Shown here piece by piece: positions 53,499 through 61,289 of a stretch of 64,000 nt of DNA (its first letter is position 1; every line of letters starts with the position of its first letter). The position numbers and the translations under genes were made by a program. The DNA is from Polaribacter sp. Z022 (GTDB lineage Bacteria; Bacteroidota; Bacteroidia; Flavobacteriales; Flavobacteriaceae): positions 248,001-312,000 of the forward strand of contig NZ_JALCZO010000001.1 of the NCBI RefSeq assembly GCF_023555495.1, written 5' to 3'. The notes under the pieces were generated by a model. The model searched no databases and was not told the origin of the DNA. It saw nothing but the letters and a program-made list of their open reading frames with translations.

Positions 53499-54176
53499 TT
53501 AAACTAAAATGTTAGGATATTGTTCTTTAACCTCATTTTTATTTTTATAATAAACTGTAGCTGTAGACCATAAAAACAGTACAAATACAACAAAAACGCC
53601 TAATTGAATACTATTATGAATTGGATTTAAAAGACCTTCTGAAGTTCTGAAAATTGTAATAGAGTTAAAAAGAATAACTGAATTGTTTATAATTTGAAAC
53701 AAGCTATTATTCATATTTAAAGCTAAAAATTCTTCTTTCTCTTTCCTCTTTTTAAAGAACAAACTAAAGAAGAAAGCAATTATATATAAAAATCCTAAAC
53801 CAGTTAAAATTTGAAAGAAAGTTTCTTTGTTTTCAAATAAATTCATCAATAAAAATAATAGATAAAATAGAGCAATAGAAACAATTATTTTAGGCAACTT
53901 AAAAAAAGTAATTAAGTGCTTTAAAGATTGTTTATAAAACTTTGTTTGAACAGCTTTTGTTTTTTCTTTTAGTAATTTACTAAAACCTCTATCAGAAAAA
54001 TTTCTATGAATATTTTCAATTTCTCTTTTAAAATTTAAATCAGGATTTTCATCTAACTTTTCCTCCAAAATATTGGCAAAATGATCTACAATTTCTGTTC
54101 TAACATCATAGAATTTTATTCCACAAGAAAAGATGTAATTGTCTATTTGTAAAAGTTGCTCTTTTGTTAATTCCAT
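53499..54176 (-). CDS. Tandem membrane protein paralogue C
   Basis: 225 aa. It opens MELTKEQLLQIDNYIF and has the shared motif DVRTEIVDHFANILEEKL, then an amphipathic cytosolic part and four hydrophobic helices. It is closest by eye to paralogues B and D in the first 45 residues; the membrane part diverges more. Three bp after paralogue B. The function is unknown. Confidence 0.75.
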   Translation of the reverse strand: MELTKEQLLQIDNYIFSCGIKFYDVRTEIVDHFANILEEKLDENPDLNFKREIENIHRNFSDRGFSKLLKEKTKAVQTKFYKQSLKHLITFFKLPKIIVSIALFYLLFLLMNLFENKETFFQILTGLGFLYIIAFFFSLFFKKRKEKEEFLALNMNNSLFQIINNSVILFNSITIFRTSEGLLNPIHNSIQLGVFVVFVLFLWSTATVYYKNKNEVKEQYPNILV

Positions 54177-54179
54177 AGT

Positions 54180-54836
54180 TTATGAAATTTTATATTTTTT
54201 GATAGCTTCTTTGTGTTTTTTGTAGAAATGAAAATAAGTATATGTAGAATAAATAAAACCTATTAAGATTGTAACTTGAATTGAGTCTAAAGTTCCATTT
54301 TTAGTAAGATAATCAAAATCAAATAAAAGAATTAATGCCATAATTAAATTTAAACTTTGCGTATTTAATATGAAACTATAGGTAGTTGATGTCTTGTTTT
54401 TTAATTTTAATATAAATAAAACTAAAAAAATAATAAAAGTGCAAATAGATGAAATTTGAAAAAATAGGTTAAGTCCGTTTTTTGCAGTTTCAGATAAAAT
54501 ATAACTTGATTTTTCTATAAAAAAATATGTAGCAATAAAGATTGGAAAAGGAATGAAAAACCAGTTTGAAAACCTCTTTTTTGCTTTTTCTAATACAATT
54601 TTAGGTACAGAAAACATAACTCCAAACATATAACTAGAAGAATGTTTTAAGTGTTTATTCCATTTAACTGTAACATTATTAAAAGCAGTTTCAAAATCTA
54701 ATTTTTCTGTTTGCATTTTTTCTTCAATATCAGAAATAATATGATCCAATACTTCTAATCTAACATCTATAAAAGTAATATCTTTTACATTTAAATAATG
54801 CTCTACTTTTTGTATTTGTTCTTTTGTTAATTCCAT
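54180..54836 (-). CDS. Tandem membrane protein paralogue B
   Basis: 218 aa. It opens MELTKEQIQKVEHYLN and carries DVRLEVLDHIISDIEEKM, the clearest copy of the shared motif, then four hydrophobic helices (FFIPFPIFIATYFFI, LFFQISSICTFIIFLVLFIL, LNLIMALILLFDF, VTILIGFIYSTYTYF). Four bp after paralogue A. Confidence 0.75.
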   Translation of the reverse strand: MELTKEQIQKVEHYLNVKDITFIDVRLEVLDHIISDIEEKMQTEKLDFETAFNNVTVKWNKHLKHSSSYMFGVMFSVPKIVLEKAKKRFSNWFFIPFPIFIATYFFIEKSSYILSETAKNGLNLFFQISSICTFIIFLVLFILKLKNKTSTTYSFILNTQSLNLIMALILLFDFDYLTKNGTLDSIQVTILIGFIYSTYTYFHFYKKHKEAIKKYKIS

Positions 54837-54840
54837 AGCG

Positions 54841-55491
54841 TTAGTTTAACAAGTGTTTGTATTTTTCTAAGATGATTTTTCTTTTTTCTCTAATTACCAT
54901 GTATGCAGCAAAACTATATATTACTGTAAATGAAGTATAAATTGTAAATAGAAAATTATTTGACATAATTAATTCTTCAACACCAAAAAACCCTGGTAAA
55001 TGTATCATTAAATAACTAAGCCATATATCTGAACCTAAATATTTTACTTCATCCATTTTTCTTAGTTTCTTTTTATTTATCATTCCAAATAAAATTGAAA
55101 TCAAAAAGACTATGCTTACTATAATTACAAAAGAACCCCAAAGCCATTTATCATTAAGATTTTCAACTAAAAAGTAAAAAAGAACAAATACCAAAAGCGT
55201 GAATGGCAACAATTTTGTTTCTGTAAAAAAACTAAAGAATTGTTTCCAAGTTTCTTTTCCGTACTTTTTTTGATGCCTATTTGCAGAATCAAATACAAAT
55301 TTTCTAATAAATCCCATTTCATTAGATAAAAACTGAGATAAATTTCCGTTTTCTGTTGTAGCTTCGAAGTCAGAAATTAAATGATCTGTCAATTCAATTC
55401 TAGTTTCGTTAGTAATACTTGGGTATTTTCTTAATAAATAACCCTCTAAAAAAGCCAATTGCTTTTCTGTTATTTCATAGCGCTTTTCCAT
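54841..55491 (-). CDS. Tandem membrane protein paralogue A
   Basis: 216 aa. The most divergent of the four: the shared motif appears as NETRIELTDHLISDFEATT near residue 30, followed by a cytosolic part and four helices (LLPFTLLVFVLFYFLV, WLWGSFVIIVSIVFLISILFGMI, IWLSYLMIHLPGFFG, LFTIYTSFTVIYSFAAYMV). It starts 1 bp after the PadR gene, so it is translationally linked to it. Confidence 0.75.
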   Translation of the reverse strand: MEKRYEITEKQLAFLEGYLLRKYPSITNETRIELTDHLISDFEATTENGNLSQFLSNEMGFIRKFVFDSANRHQKKYGKETWKQFFSFFTETKLLPFTLLVFVLFYFLVENLNDKWLWGSFVIIVSIVFLISILFGMINKKKLRKMDEVKYLGSDIWLSYLMIHLPGFFGVEELIMSNNFLFTIYTSFTVIYSFAAYMVIREKRKIILEKYKHLLN

Positions 55492-55492
55492 A

Positions 55493-55831
55493 TTACTCCA
55501 AACTAAATTTAGGATTAACCAAATGCTGCATGGTTCTTAAAAACTCTTGCATTTCTTCCAACTTGTTGGCAGTTTCTTTTGTGCCAGATTCTGTTAATTT
55601 GTAATATTTTCTAAGTCGGTTTCCAACTTTTGCAACCTCTACATCTAACAAACCATCAGCTTCTAATTTGTGCAATGCAGGATACAAAGCACCTTCAGTT
55701 ATTTTTAATTCGCCTTTGGTGAGTTCTTTTACTTTTTGTGTAATTTCATAACCATACATTTTATCATTAGTTTCTAATAATTTTAAAATAATAGTTTGCA
55801 AAGAACCTTTATATAATTTCTGATTTCCCAT
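55493..55831 (-). CDS. PadR family transcriptional regulator
   Basis: 112 aa. A winged-helix DNA-binding protein: LQTIILKLLETNDKMYGYEITQKV, ITEGALYPALHKLEADGLL (the recognition helix and wing) and RKYYKLTESGTKE are typical of PadR. It heads the operon with four paralogous membrane proteins and an ABC transporter, so it probably represses that operon in response to an unknown ligand. Confidence 0.92.
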   Translation of the reverse strand: MGNQKLYKGSLQTIILKLLETNDKMYGYEITQKVKELTKGELKITEGALYPALHKLEADGLLDVEVAKVGNRLRKYYKLTESGTKETANKLEEMQEFLRTMQHLVNPKFSLE

Positions 55832-56134
55832 ATTTATAATGTGTAATCTTTATTTGTATATACGTATAATTGTTTACACTGTCATTTCGAGTAATTTCGA
55901 TTTTTCATCGAAATTGTATCGAGAAATCTTTAAGTTCTCGATACAAATTTTTCATTCTTCAAAATTCACTCGAACTGACATTTTACCTTATTTGTGTAAA
56001 TCACACCAAATATACATAATTTTCTTATACATTAGATTCTTAGGCATTCGTTTATTTGATAAAAAAAATCCTGAGTTAAAACTCAGGATTGTAATTTTGT
56101 TATTTAAATTGCTTCGTAAAATTGCAACAAAAAA
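55832..56134. repeat. Noncoding 303-bp gap with CATTTCGA-type element and tandem hairpins
   Basis: The gap between padR and the thioredoxin gene holds no convincing gene. An element at 55880-55980 begins TGTCATTTCGA and ends CGAACTGACA, like the units near 60 kb. Inside are two perfect hairpins: AATTTCGAT/ATCGAAATT (55893-55901, 55907-55915) and TTGTATCGAGAA/TTCTCGATACAA (55914-55925, 55935-55946). The rest is AT-rich sequence and the thioredoxin terminator. Confidence 0.65.
56059..56092 (-). terminator. Intrinsic terminator after the thioredoxin gene
   Basis: Perfect 10-bp stem AATCCTGAGT (56067-56076) / ACTCAGGATT (56081-56090), TAAA loop, followed by a T run on the minus strand; 44 bp past the stop. 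Confidence 0.85.
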
Positions 56135-56494
56135 TTATTTTGAAACCTTTAAAACTTCAGCAATAATACGTTCTAAATCTGCTTTTGGTAAAGCACCATT
56201 TGCCATTTGTGGTTCTCCTTCTACTGGGCAAAATAACATTGAAGGTATACTTCTAATTCCAAATGCTGCAGATAATTCTTGTTCTGCTTCTGTATCAATT
56301 TTATAAATATCTACCTTACCCTCATATTCTTCAGATAAAGTTTCTAGAACAGGAGCTAACATTTTACATGGTCCACACCAATCTGCATAAAAATCTATCA
56401 ATGCAGGTTTATCTCCTTCAAATTTCCATTCTTTGTTTTCTTCAAAATTAAAAACCTTTTCTAAAAAAGTTTTCTTTGTTAAGTTTTCTGTCAT
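56135..56494 (-). CDS. Thioredoxin family protein
   Basis: 119 aa from ATG 56494 (MTENLTKKTF). The active site W39-C40-G41-P42-C43 and the cis-proline region IRSIPSML are those of a standard cytosolic thioredoxin. The frame extends 14 codons upstream, but that part overlaps the promoter and has no family counterpart. Monocistronic, with a box at 56514 and a terminator after it. Confidence 0.94.
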   Translation of the reverse strand: MTENLTKKTFLEKVFNFEENKEWKFEGDKPALIDFYADWCGPCKMLAPVLETLSEEYEGKVDIYKIDTEAEQELSAAFGIRSIPSMLFCPVEGEPQMANGALPKADLERIIAEVLKVSK

Positions 56495-56513
56495 GCGTTC
56501 TTTTAATTTTATA

Positions 56514-56521
56514 CAAATGTA
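56514..56521 (-). promoter_or_regulatory. -7 box TACATTTG for the thioredoxin gene
   Basis: TAnnTTTG match on the minus strand, 19 nt before the start at 56494. It supports choosing the 56494 start, since the longer frame would begin upstream of this box. Confidence 0.45.
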
Positions 56522-56616
56522 GTCGTTTTTAAACACCTTAAATTACATTGTATCAACAATATGAAACCGAAAACGTTAAAAACTGTTAAAATACTGACAA
56601 TATGTTAAATAACTTC

Positions 56617-56624
56617 TAATTTTG
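56617..56624 (+). promoter_or_regulatory. -7 box TAATTTTG for the prolyl oligopeptidase
   Basis: TAnnTTTG match 24 nt before the ATG at 56649. It overlaps the longer open frame from 56622, which argues for the 56649 start. Confidence 0.5.
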
Positions 56625-56648
56625 GTAGCATCTCAAACACAATCAAAC

Positions 56649-58808
56649 ATGAAAAATAAATTAATCTTACCTATTTTAATGGCAAGTGCTATTTTAGTCT
56701 CTTGTAAAGAAGAAATGAAACAAAGAAATATAGAAATGACTTATCCTGAAACTGTAAAAAAACCAGTTATTGATACACTTTTCGGAACCGAAGTTGTAGA
56801 TAATTACAGATGGTTAGAAGACGATAGAAGCAAAGAAACAGAAGATTGGGTAAAAGCAGAAAATGCAGTTACTTTCGATTATTTGAGTAAAATTCCATAC
56901 AGAGAACAATTAAAATCTCGTTTGTCAGAATTATGGAATTACGAAAAAGTAGGTAGACCTTTTAAAGAAGGAGATTGCACGTATTTTTATAAAAATAATG
57001 GTTTGCAAAACCAATATGTAGTTTACAGAAAAAAAGGAGATTCTGATGCTGAAGTTTTTTTAGATCCTAACACTTTTTCTGAAGACGGAACAACATCTTT
57101 AGGTTCTTTAAGTTTTTCTGAAGATGGTAAAACTGCTGCGTATGCAATTTCTGAAGGTGGTTCTGATTGGAGAAAAATTATTGTTATGGATGCAGAATCT
57201 AAATTAATTAAAGAAGATACTTTGGTTGATGTAAAATTCTCAGGAATTTCTTGGTACAAAAACGAAGGTTTCTACTATTCTAGTTACGATAAACCAAAAG
57301 GAAGTGAGTTGTCTGCAAAAACAGATCAACACAAATTATACTATCATAAATTAGGAACATCACAAAAAGAAGATGCTGTTATTTTTGGAGCAAAAGCTTC
57401 AGAAAAGCACAGATATGTTGGTGGTTATGTTACAGAAGATAATAAGTACTTAGTTATTACTGCATCAGTTTCTACATCAGGAAACAAACTATTTATCAAA
57501 GATTTAGAAGCTAAAAACAGCAAATTAGTTACGGTTTTAGATCATGTTAAAAGTGATACATATGTAACTAAAAACAAAGGAAGTAAATTGTATTTAGTAA
57601 CCAATTTAGATGCTCCAAATAAAAAGGTAGTTACAGTAGATTTTAAAAATCCAACACAAGAAAACTGGAAAGACCTTATACCAGAAACAGAAAATGTTTT
57701 AAGTTTAAGTTCTGGTGCAGGATATTTCTTTGCAGAATATATGGTGGATGCAGTTTCTAAAGTATTACAATACGATTTTGAAGGAAAATTAATTAGAGAA
57801 GTAAAATTACCAGGTGTAGGTTCTTCTGGTGGTTTTGGAGGAAAAAAAGATTCTAAAGAACTGTATTTTTCTTTCACAAATTATAGTACTCCTGGTTCTT
57901 TATACAAATTCAACCCAAAAGATGGAACGTATGAATCTTATTGGAAACCAGCAGTAGATTTTAATTCTGATGCTTATACAAGCAAACAAGTTTTTTACAC
58001 ATCTAAAGACGGTACAAAAGTACCAATGATTATTACCCATAAAAAAGGTGTAGAATTAAATGGTAAAAATCCAACTATTTTATATGGTTATGGAGGTTTC
58101 AACATCAGTTTAACCCCAAGTTTTAGTATTGCAAACGCAGTTTGGATGGAACAAGGTGGTGTGTATGCAGTTCCTAATTTAAGAGGTGGAGGAGAATATG
58201 GAAAAAAATGGCACATTGCAGGAACTCAATTAAAAAAACAAAATGTTTTTGACGATTTTATTGCAGCAGCAGAATATTTAATTGAAAATAAATACACTTC
58301 TTCAGAATATTTAGCAATTCGTGGAGGTTCTAATGGAGGACTTTTAGTTGGTGCAACAATGACACAAAGACCTGAATTAATGAAAGTTGCATTACCAGCA
58401 GTGGGAGTTTTAGATATGTTACGTTACCACACTTTTACTGCAGGAGCAGGTTGGGCATATGATTATGGAACAGCAAATGACAGCAAAGAAATGTTCGATT
58501 ATTTAAAAGGATATTCGCCAGTTCACAATGTAAAAGAAGGTGTAAAATACCCAGCAACAATGGTAACTACAGGAGATCATGATGATAGAGTTGTACCAGC
58601 ACACAGTTTTAAATTTGCAGCAGAATTACAAGCAAAACAAACGGGTAGCAATCCTACTTTAATAAGAATAGAAACCAATGCAGGTCATGGAGCAGGAACG
58701 CCTGTTGCAAAAACTATTGAGCAGTATTCAGATATTTTTGGGTTTACATTATTCAACATGGGCTTTGATCAATTGCCAAATCCACCAAAAAATAAAATTA
58801 AATCTTAA
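56649..58808 (+). CDS. Prolyl oligopeptidase family serine peptidase (S9A), lipoprotein
   Basis: 719 aa from ATG 56649, which gives the signal [15 protein letters not shown] with the lipobox Cys at 20. An N-terminal [16 protein letters not shown] and DNYRWLEDD lead into a beta-propeller gate, then a C-terminal alpha/beta-hydrolase domain. The catalytic triad is S561 (GGSNGG), an Asp in GDHDDRVVP near 645, and H680 (NAGHGAG), close to the numbering of mammalian prolyl oligopeptidase. It should cleave short proline-containing peptides in the periplasm or envelope. Confidence 0.95.
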   Translation: MKNKLILPILMASAILVSCKEEMKQRNIEMTYPETVKKPVIDTLFGTEVVDNYRWLEDDRSKETEDWVKAENAVTFDYLSKIPYREQLKSRLSELWNYEKVGRPFKEGDCTYFYKNNGLQNQYVVYRKKGDSDAEVFLDPNTFSEDGTTSLGSLSFSEDGKTAAYAISEGGSDWRKIIVMDAESKLIKEDTLVDVKFSGISWYKNEGFYYSSYDKPKGSELSAKTDQHKLYYHKLGTSQKEDAVIFGAKASEKHRYVGGYVTEDNKYLVITASVSTSGNKLFIKDLEAKNSKLVTVLDHVKSDTYVTKNKGSKLYLVTNLDAPNKKVVTVDFKNPTQENWKDLIPETENVLSLSSGAGYFFAEYMVDAVSKVLQYDFEGKLIREVKLPGVGSSGGFGGKKDSKELYFSFTNYSTPGSLYKFNPKDGTYESYWKPAVDFNSDAYTSKQVFYTSKDGTKVPMIITHKKGVELNGKNPTILYGYGGFNISLTPSFSIANAVWMEQGGVYAVPNLRGGGEYGKKWHIAGTQLKKQNVFDDFIAAAEYLIENKYTSSEYLAIRGGSNGGLLVGATMTQRPELMKVALPAVGVLDMLRYHTFTAGAGWAYDYGTANDSKEMFDYLKGYSPVHNVKEGVKYPATMVTTGDHDDRVVPAHSFKFAAELQAKQTGSNPTLIRIETNAGHGAGTPVAKTIEQYSDIFGFTLFNMGFDQLPNPPKNKIKS

Positions 58809-58830
58809 GTAGATTTTTTTAATAAATTCT

Positions 58831-58862
58831 AAAACCGATACAATTTTGTGTCGGTTTTTTTT
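58831..58862 (+). terminator. Intrinsic terminator after the prolyl oligopeptidase
   Basis: Arms AAAACCGATACA (58831-58842) and TGTGTCGGTTTT (58847-58858) with one G-T pair, ATTT loop and an extended T run. The GGGCGTT element begins at its very end. Confidence 0.88.
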
Positions 58863-58945
58863 GGGCGTTACCACAAGGGTCACGCTTTCACTACTCGCTG
58901 TTTCATTCTTCAACGAGCTCAAACAAACCGTTCAATCGTTAACGC
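58863..58945. repeat. GGGCGTT...AACGC intergenic element, copy 2
   Basis: An 83-bp element beginning GGGCGTTACCACAAGGGTC (compare GGGCGTTCCCTAAAGGTCGC at 12166) and ending TTCAATCGTTAACGC (compare TTCAATCGCTAACGC at 12231). GCGTT and AACGC can pair at the ends; CTCG/CGAG forms an internal stem. The middle differs from copy 1. Confidence 0.6.
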
Positions 58946-59033
58946 AGGCAAATTTGTAAGCTAATTGTTAGTTCTAGAGTTTTTTTACATTTCAAAAAAA
59001 ATAGTATCGATAACAATTTCAAAATAGAAAACC

Positions 59034-59041
59034 TATTTTTG
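59034..59041 (+). promoter_or_regulatory. -7 box TATTTTTG for the orphan ABC ATPase (leaderless type)
   Basis: TATTTTTG-CAGC-ATG, a 4-nt gap and the same sequence as in front of the DUF3109 gene. No clear -33 TTG. Confidence 0.5.
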
Positions 59042-59045
59042 CAGC

Positions 59046-59972
59046 ATGTTAAAAGTAAACAACATTTCTTTTCAATATCACAAAGACAAAGCTGTTTTAA
59101 ACGATTTTAGTTTTTCTTTACAAGAAGGAGAACATCTTTGTGTAATGGGAGAAAGTGGTTGTGGAAAATCTACACTTTTAAAAGCAATTTATGGTTTGGT
59201 AGATATAAACAAAGGAGAAATTCTTTGGAATAATGAAACTATTTTAGGACCTAAAGATCAGTTAGTTCCAGGTTTTGAAAACTTTAAATATGTTGCCCAA
59301 GATTTCGATTTAATGCCTTACATTTCTGTATCAGAAAACATTAAAAAATTCTTATCTCGTTTTTACCCAGAAGAAAGTGAAACTAGAACCCAAGAGCTTT
59401 TAGAAGTTATAGAAATGAAAGCTTTTGCTAACACCAAAGTTAAAAACCTAAGTGGAGGTCAAAAACAACGAGTTGCAATTGCCAGAGCTTTGGCAAAAGA
59501 ACCTCAATTATTGTTGTTAGATGAACCTTTTGGACAAATAGATAACTTTAAGAAAAACTCTTTACGTAGAAATTTATTTAGCTATTTAAAAGAAAAAAAT
59601 ATTGCTTGTATTGTGGCTACTCACGATAAAAATGATGCGCTTTCTTTTGCTGATTCTTTGATTGTAATTCGGAATCATAAAATATTAGCAAATGATACCC
59701 CAAAAGCAATTTATAACAATCCAACAGAAAAATACATAGCAGCTTTATTTGATGATGTAAATGAAATAACCATCAATAATAAAACAGTTTTGTTATATCC
59801 ACATCAAATTACTGTTGTAGAAAATTCAGATTTAGAAGCAACTGTTTTAAACACTTATTTTAAAGGTTCTTATTGGTTAATAGAAGCAGAGTTTGAGAAT
59901 CAAAAAGTATTTTTTAATCATACATCAGAAATACAAAAAAGTGCTAAAATTTATTTACAATTATTGTTATAA
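59046..59972 (+). CDS. Orphan ABC transporter ATP-binding protein with C-terminal TOBE-like domain
   Basis: 308 aa. Walker A GESGCGKST, Q-loop VAQDFDLMP, signature LSGGQKQRVA, Walker B LLLLDEPFGQID and switch ATHDKNDAL. The last ~70 residues (VLLYPHQITVVENSDLEATVLNTYFKG split here as two strands) resemble a TOBE-like regulatory domain of import ATPases. No permease or binding protein is adjacent, so the partner must lie elsewhere. Followed directly by the repeat field. Confidence 0.9.
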   Translation: MLKVNNISFQYHKDKAVLNDFSFSLQEGEHLCVMGESGCGKSTLLKAIYGLVDINKGEILWNNETILGPKDQLVPGFENFKYVAQDFDLMPYISVSENIKKFLSRFYPEESETRTQELLEVIEMKAFANTKVKNLSGGQKQRVAIARALAKEPQLLLLDEPFGQIDNFKKNSLRRNLFSYLKEKNIACIVATHDKNDALSFADSLIVIRNHKILANDTPKAIYNNPTEKYIAALFDDVNEITINNKTVLLYPHQITVVENSDLEATVLNTYFKGSYWLIEAEFENQKVFFNHTSEIQKSAKIYLQLLL

Positions 59973-60502
59973 ATTACCCTTGACATTTCGAATGAAGAGA
60001 AACGTAATTGAGAAATCTCATTATAGCAATATTATATAGATTTCTCCACAAGGTCGAAATGACAAACTGAATGTCATTTTGAGTGAAACGTAGTGTAGTC
60101 GAATAATCTTATCAATGAAACCTCAAATAGATTTCTCCATAAAGTCGAAATGACAAAAAAGAAGAAAAAATATACACCTTGTCATTTCGAACGAAATAAA
60201 ATGAAGTTTAGAAATCTCTTTCTTTTAATTATAAGATAAAAAACTGAATGTCTTTTTGAGAGAAACAGAGATTTTTTTGTCATTTCGAACGGAGTAAAAC
60301 ATAGCTGAGAAATCTCACATGTTATTAATTTAGATTTCTCCACAAGGTCGAAATGACATACTGAATGTCATTTCGAATGAAACGCAGTGGAATTGAGAAA
60401 TCTTATTCTTTTAGATCAATAGGCTTCTCCATAAAGTCGAAATAACAAAGTATGTGTCATTTTGAGCAAAGTGAAACGTAGTCAAAAAATCTAATTTTAA
60501 CC
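59973..60502. repeat. CATTTCGA hairpin-repeat field, left of the GIY-YIG gene
   Basis: A 530-bp noncoding stretch made of about six diverged units. A unit reads TGTCATTTCGAAnGAA...GAGAAATCT, a short spacer, then AGATTTCTCCACAAGGTCG and AAATGACA, so its two halves are inverted repeats that can fold into one long hairpin. Complete units lie at about 59981-60064, 60072-60154, 60278-60358 and 60366-60447; half units lie at about 60180 and 60455. The last half unit abuts the 3' end of the nuclease gene. Confidence 0.85.
60038..60403 (+). repeat. 366-bp direct repeat, left copy
   Basis: It aligns base for base, without gaps, with 60863-61228; I count about 16 mismatches by eye (roughly 96 percent identity). 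It starts AGATTTCTCCACAAGG and ends GAATTGAGAAATCT. The copies are 825 bp apart in the same orientation and enclose the GIY-YIG gene. Confidence 0.9.
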
Positions 60503-60811
60503 TTAAATCTCATCATTTAAAAAATCCCAATTTGGATTTTTAGTAGCAATCAAAAAATCTTTTTTCTTTCTATTCCATTTTTTTAATTGTTTCTCTCTAC
60601 TAATTGCAGTTTCAATATCTTGATAATGTTCAAAATAAACTAAATACCTACAATTGTATTTATGAGAAAAATGTTTAGAATTTGCCTCAGGATTTGAATG
60701 GTAATACAACCTTTCTTTTAGACTATTTGTCACACCAATATATAAAACCGTTTTACTTTTATTGGTAATTATATAAATGTAATAATTATGGTTACCTAAG
60801 GTCTTTTTCAT
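60503..60811 (-). CDS. Stand-alone GIY-YIG nuclease (UPF0213-like)
   Basis: 102 aa. The GIY-YIG module is complete: YYIYIITNK and VLYIGVTNSLKERLYYH (the YIG tripeptide and the catalytic Arg), then the metal-binding Glu in TAISREKQLKKW and a closing NPNWDFL. It has no extra DNA-binding domain. Members of this small family are often numerous in Flavobacteria and unassigned. Here the gene lies exactly between two 366-bp direct repeats and is bounded on both sides by hairpin repeats, in the manner of an enzyme that acts on them. It has no recognisable promoter box or terminator of its own. Confidence 0.93.
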   Translation of the reverse strand: MKKTLGNHNYYIYIITNKSKTVLYIGVTNSLKERLYYHSNPEANSKHFSHKYNCRYLVYFEHYQDIETAISREKQLKKWNRKKKDFLIATKNPNWDFLNDEI

Positions 60812-60862
60812 TGAACTAATATAAGATTTAGATTGTCATTTTAATGAACTAGAATGTCGTTG

Positions 60863-61228
60863 AGATTTCTCCACAAGGTCGAAATAACAAACTGAATGTC
60901 ATTTTGAGCGAAACGTAGTGTAGTCGAAAAATCTTATCAATAAAACCTCAAATAGATTTCTCAATAAAGTCTTAATAACAAAAAAGAAGAAAAAATATAC
61001 ACCTTGTCATTTCGAACCAAATAAAATGAAGTTTAGAAATCTCTTTCTTTTAATTATAAGATAAAAAACTGAATGTCTTTTTGAGAGAAACAGAGCTTTT
61101 TTTGTCATTTCGAACGGAGTAAAACGTAGCTGAGAAATCTCACATGCTGTTAATTTAGATTTCTCCACAAGGTCGAAATGACAAACTGAATGTTATTTCG
61201 AATGAAACGTAGTGGAATTGAGAAATCT
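60863..61228 (+). repeat. 366-bp direct repeat, right copy
   Basis: Counterpart of 60038-60403. Three of the ~16 differences fall in one inverted-repeat arm (around 60970-60978), which weakens that hairpin, so this copy looks the more decayed one. Confidence 0.9.
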
Positions 61229-61231
61229 CAA

Positions 61232-61268
61232 TAAAAAAAACGCTAAAATTCAGTTGAAAATTAGCGCT
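61232..61268 (-). terminator. Intrinsic terminator after the BNR-repeat protein
   Basis: CGCTAA (61241-61246) and TTAGCG (61261-61266) form the outer stem, with an inner TTC/GAA pair; eight Ts follow on the minus strand. Confidence 0.7.
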
Positions 61269-61289
61269 CTTTCTTAATTTATATACTTT

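Larger units (their letters stand above)
60812..61289. repeat. CATTTCGA hairpin-repeat field, right of the GIY-YIG gene
   Basis: A 478-bp noncoding stretch. After a degenerate unit (60835-60889) it consists almost entirely of the right copy of the 366-bp repeat, then the terminator of the BNR-repeat protein. Units here have decayed more than on the left (for example CTTAATAACA where the left copy has CGAAATGACA). Confidence 0.85.

Noticed and set aside
55839..56306. 155-aa open frame on the plus strand
   Set aside because: It crosses the repeat unit and terminator and runs antisense through the thioredoxin gene; it resembles no protein.
59973..61289. Repeat field as a CRISPR array
   Set aside because: Units are about 80 bp, imperfect, unevenly spaced and internally palindromic; there are no uniform repeats of 24-40 bp with unique spacers and no cas genes nearby.
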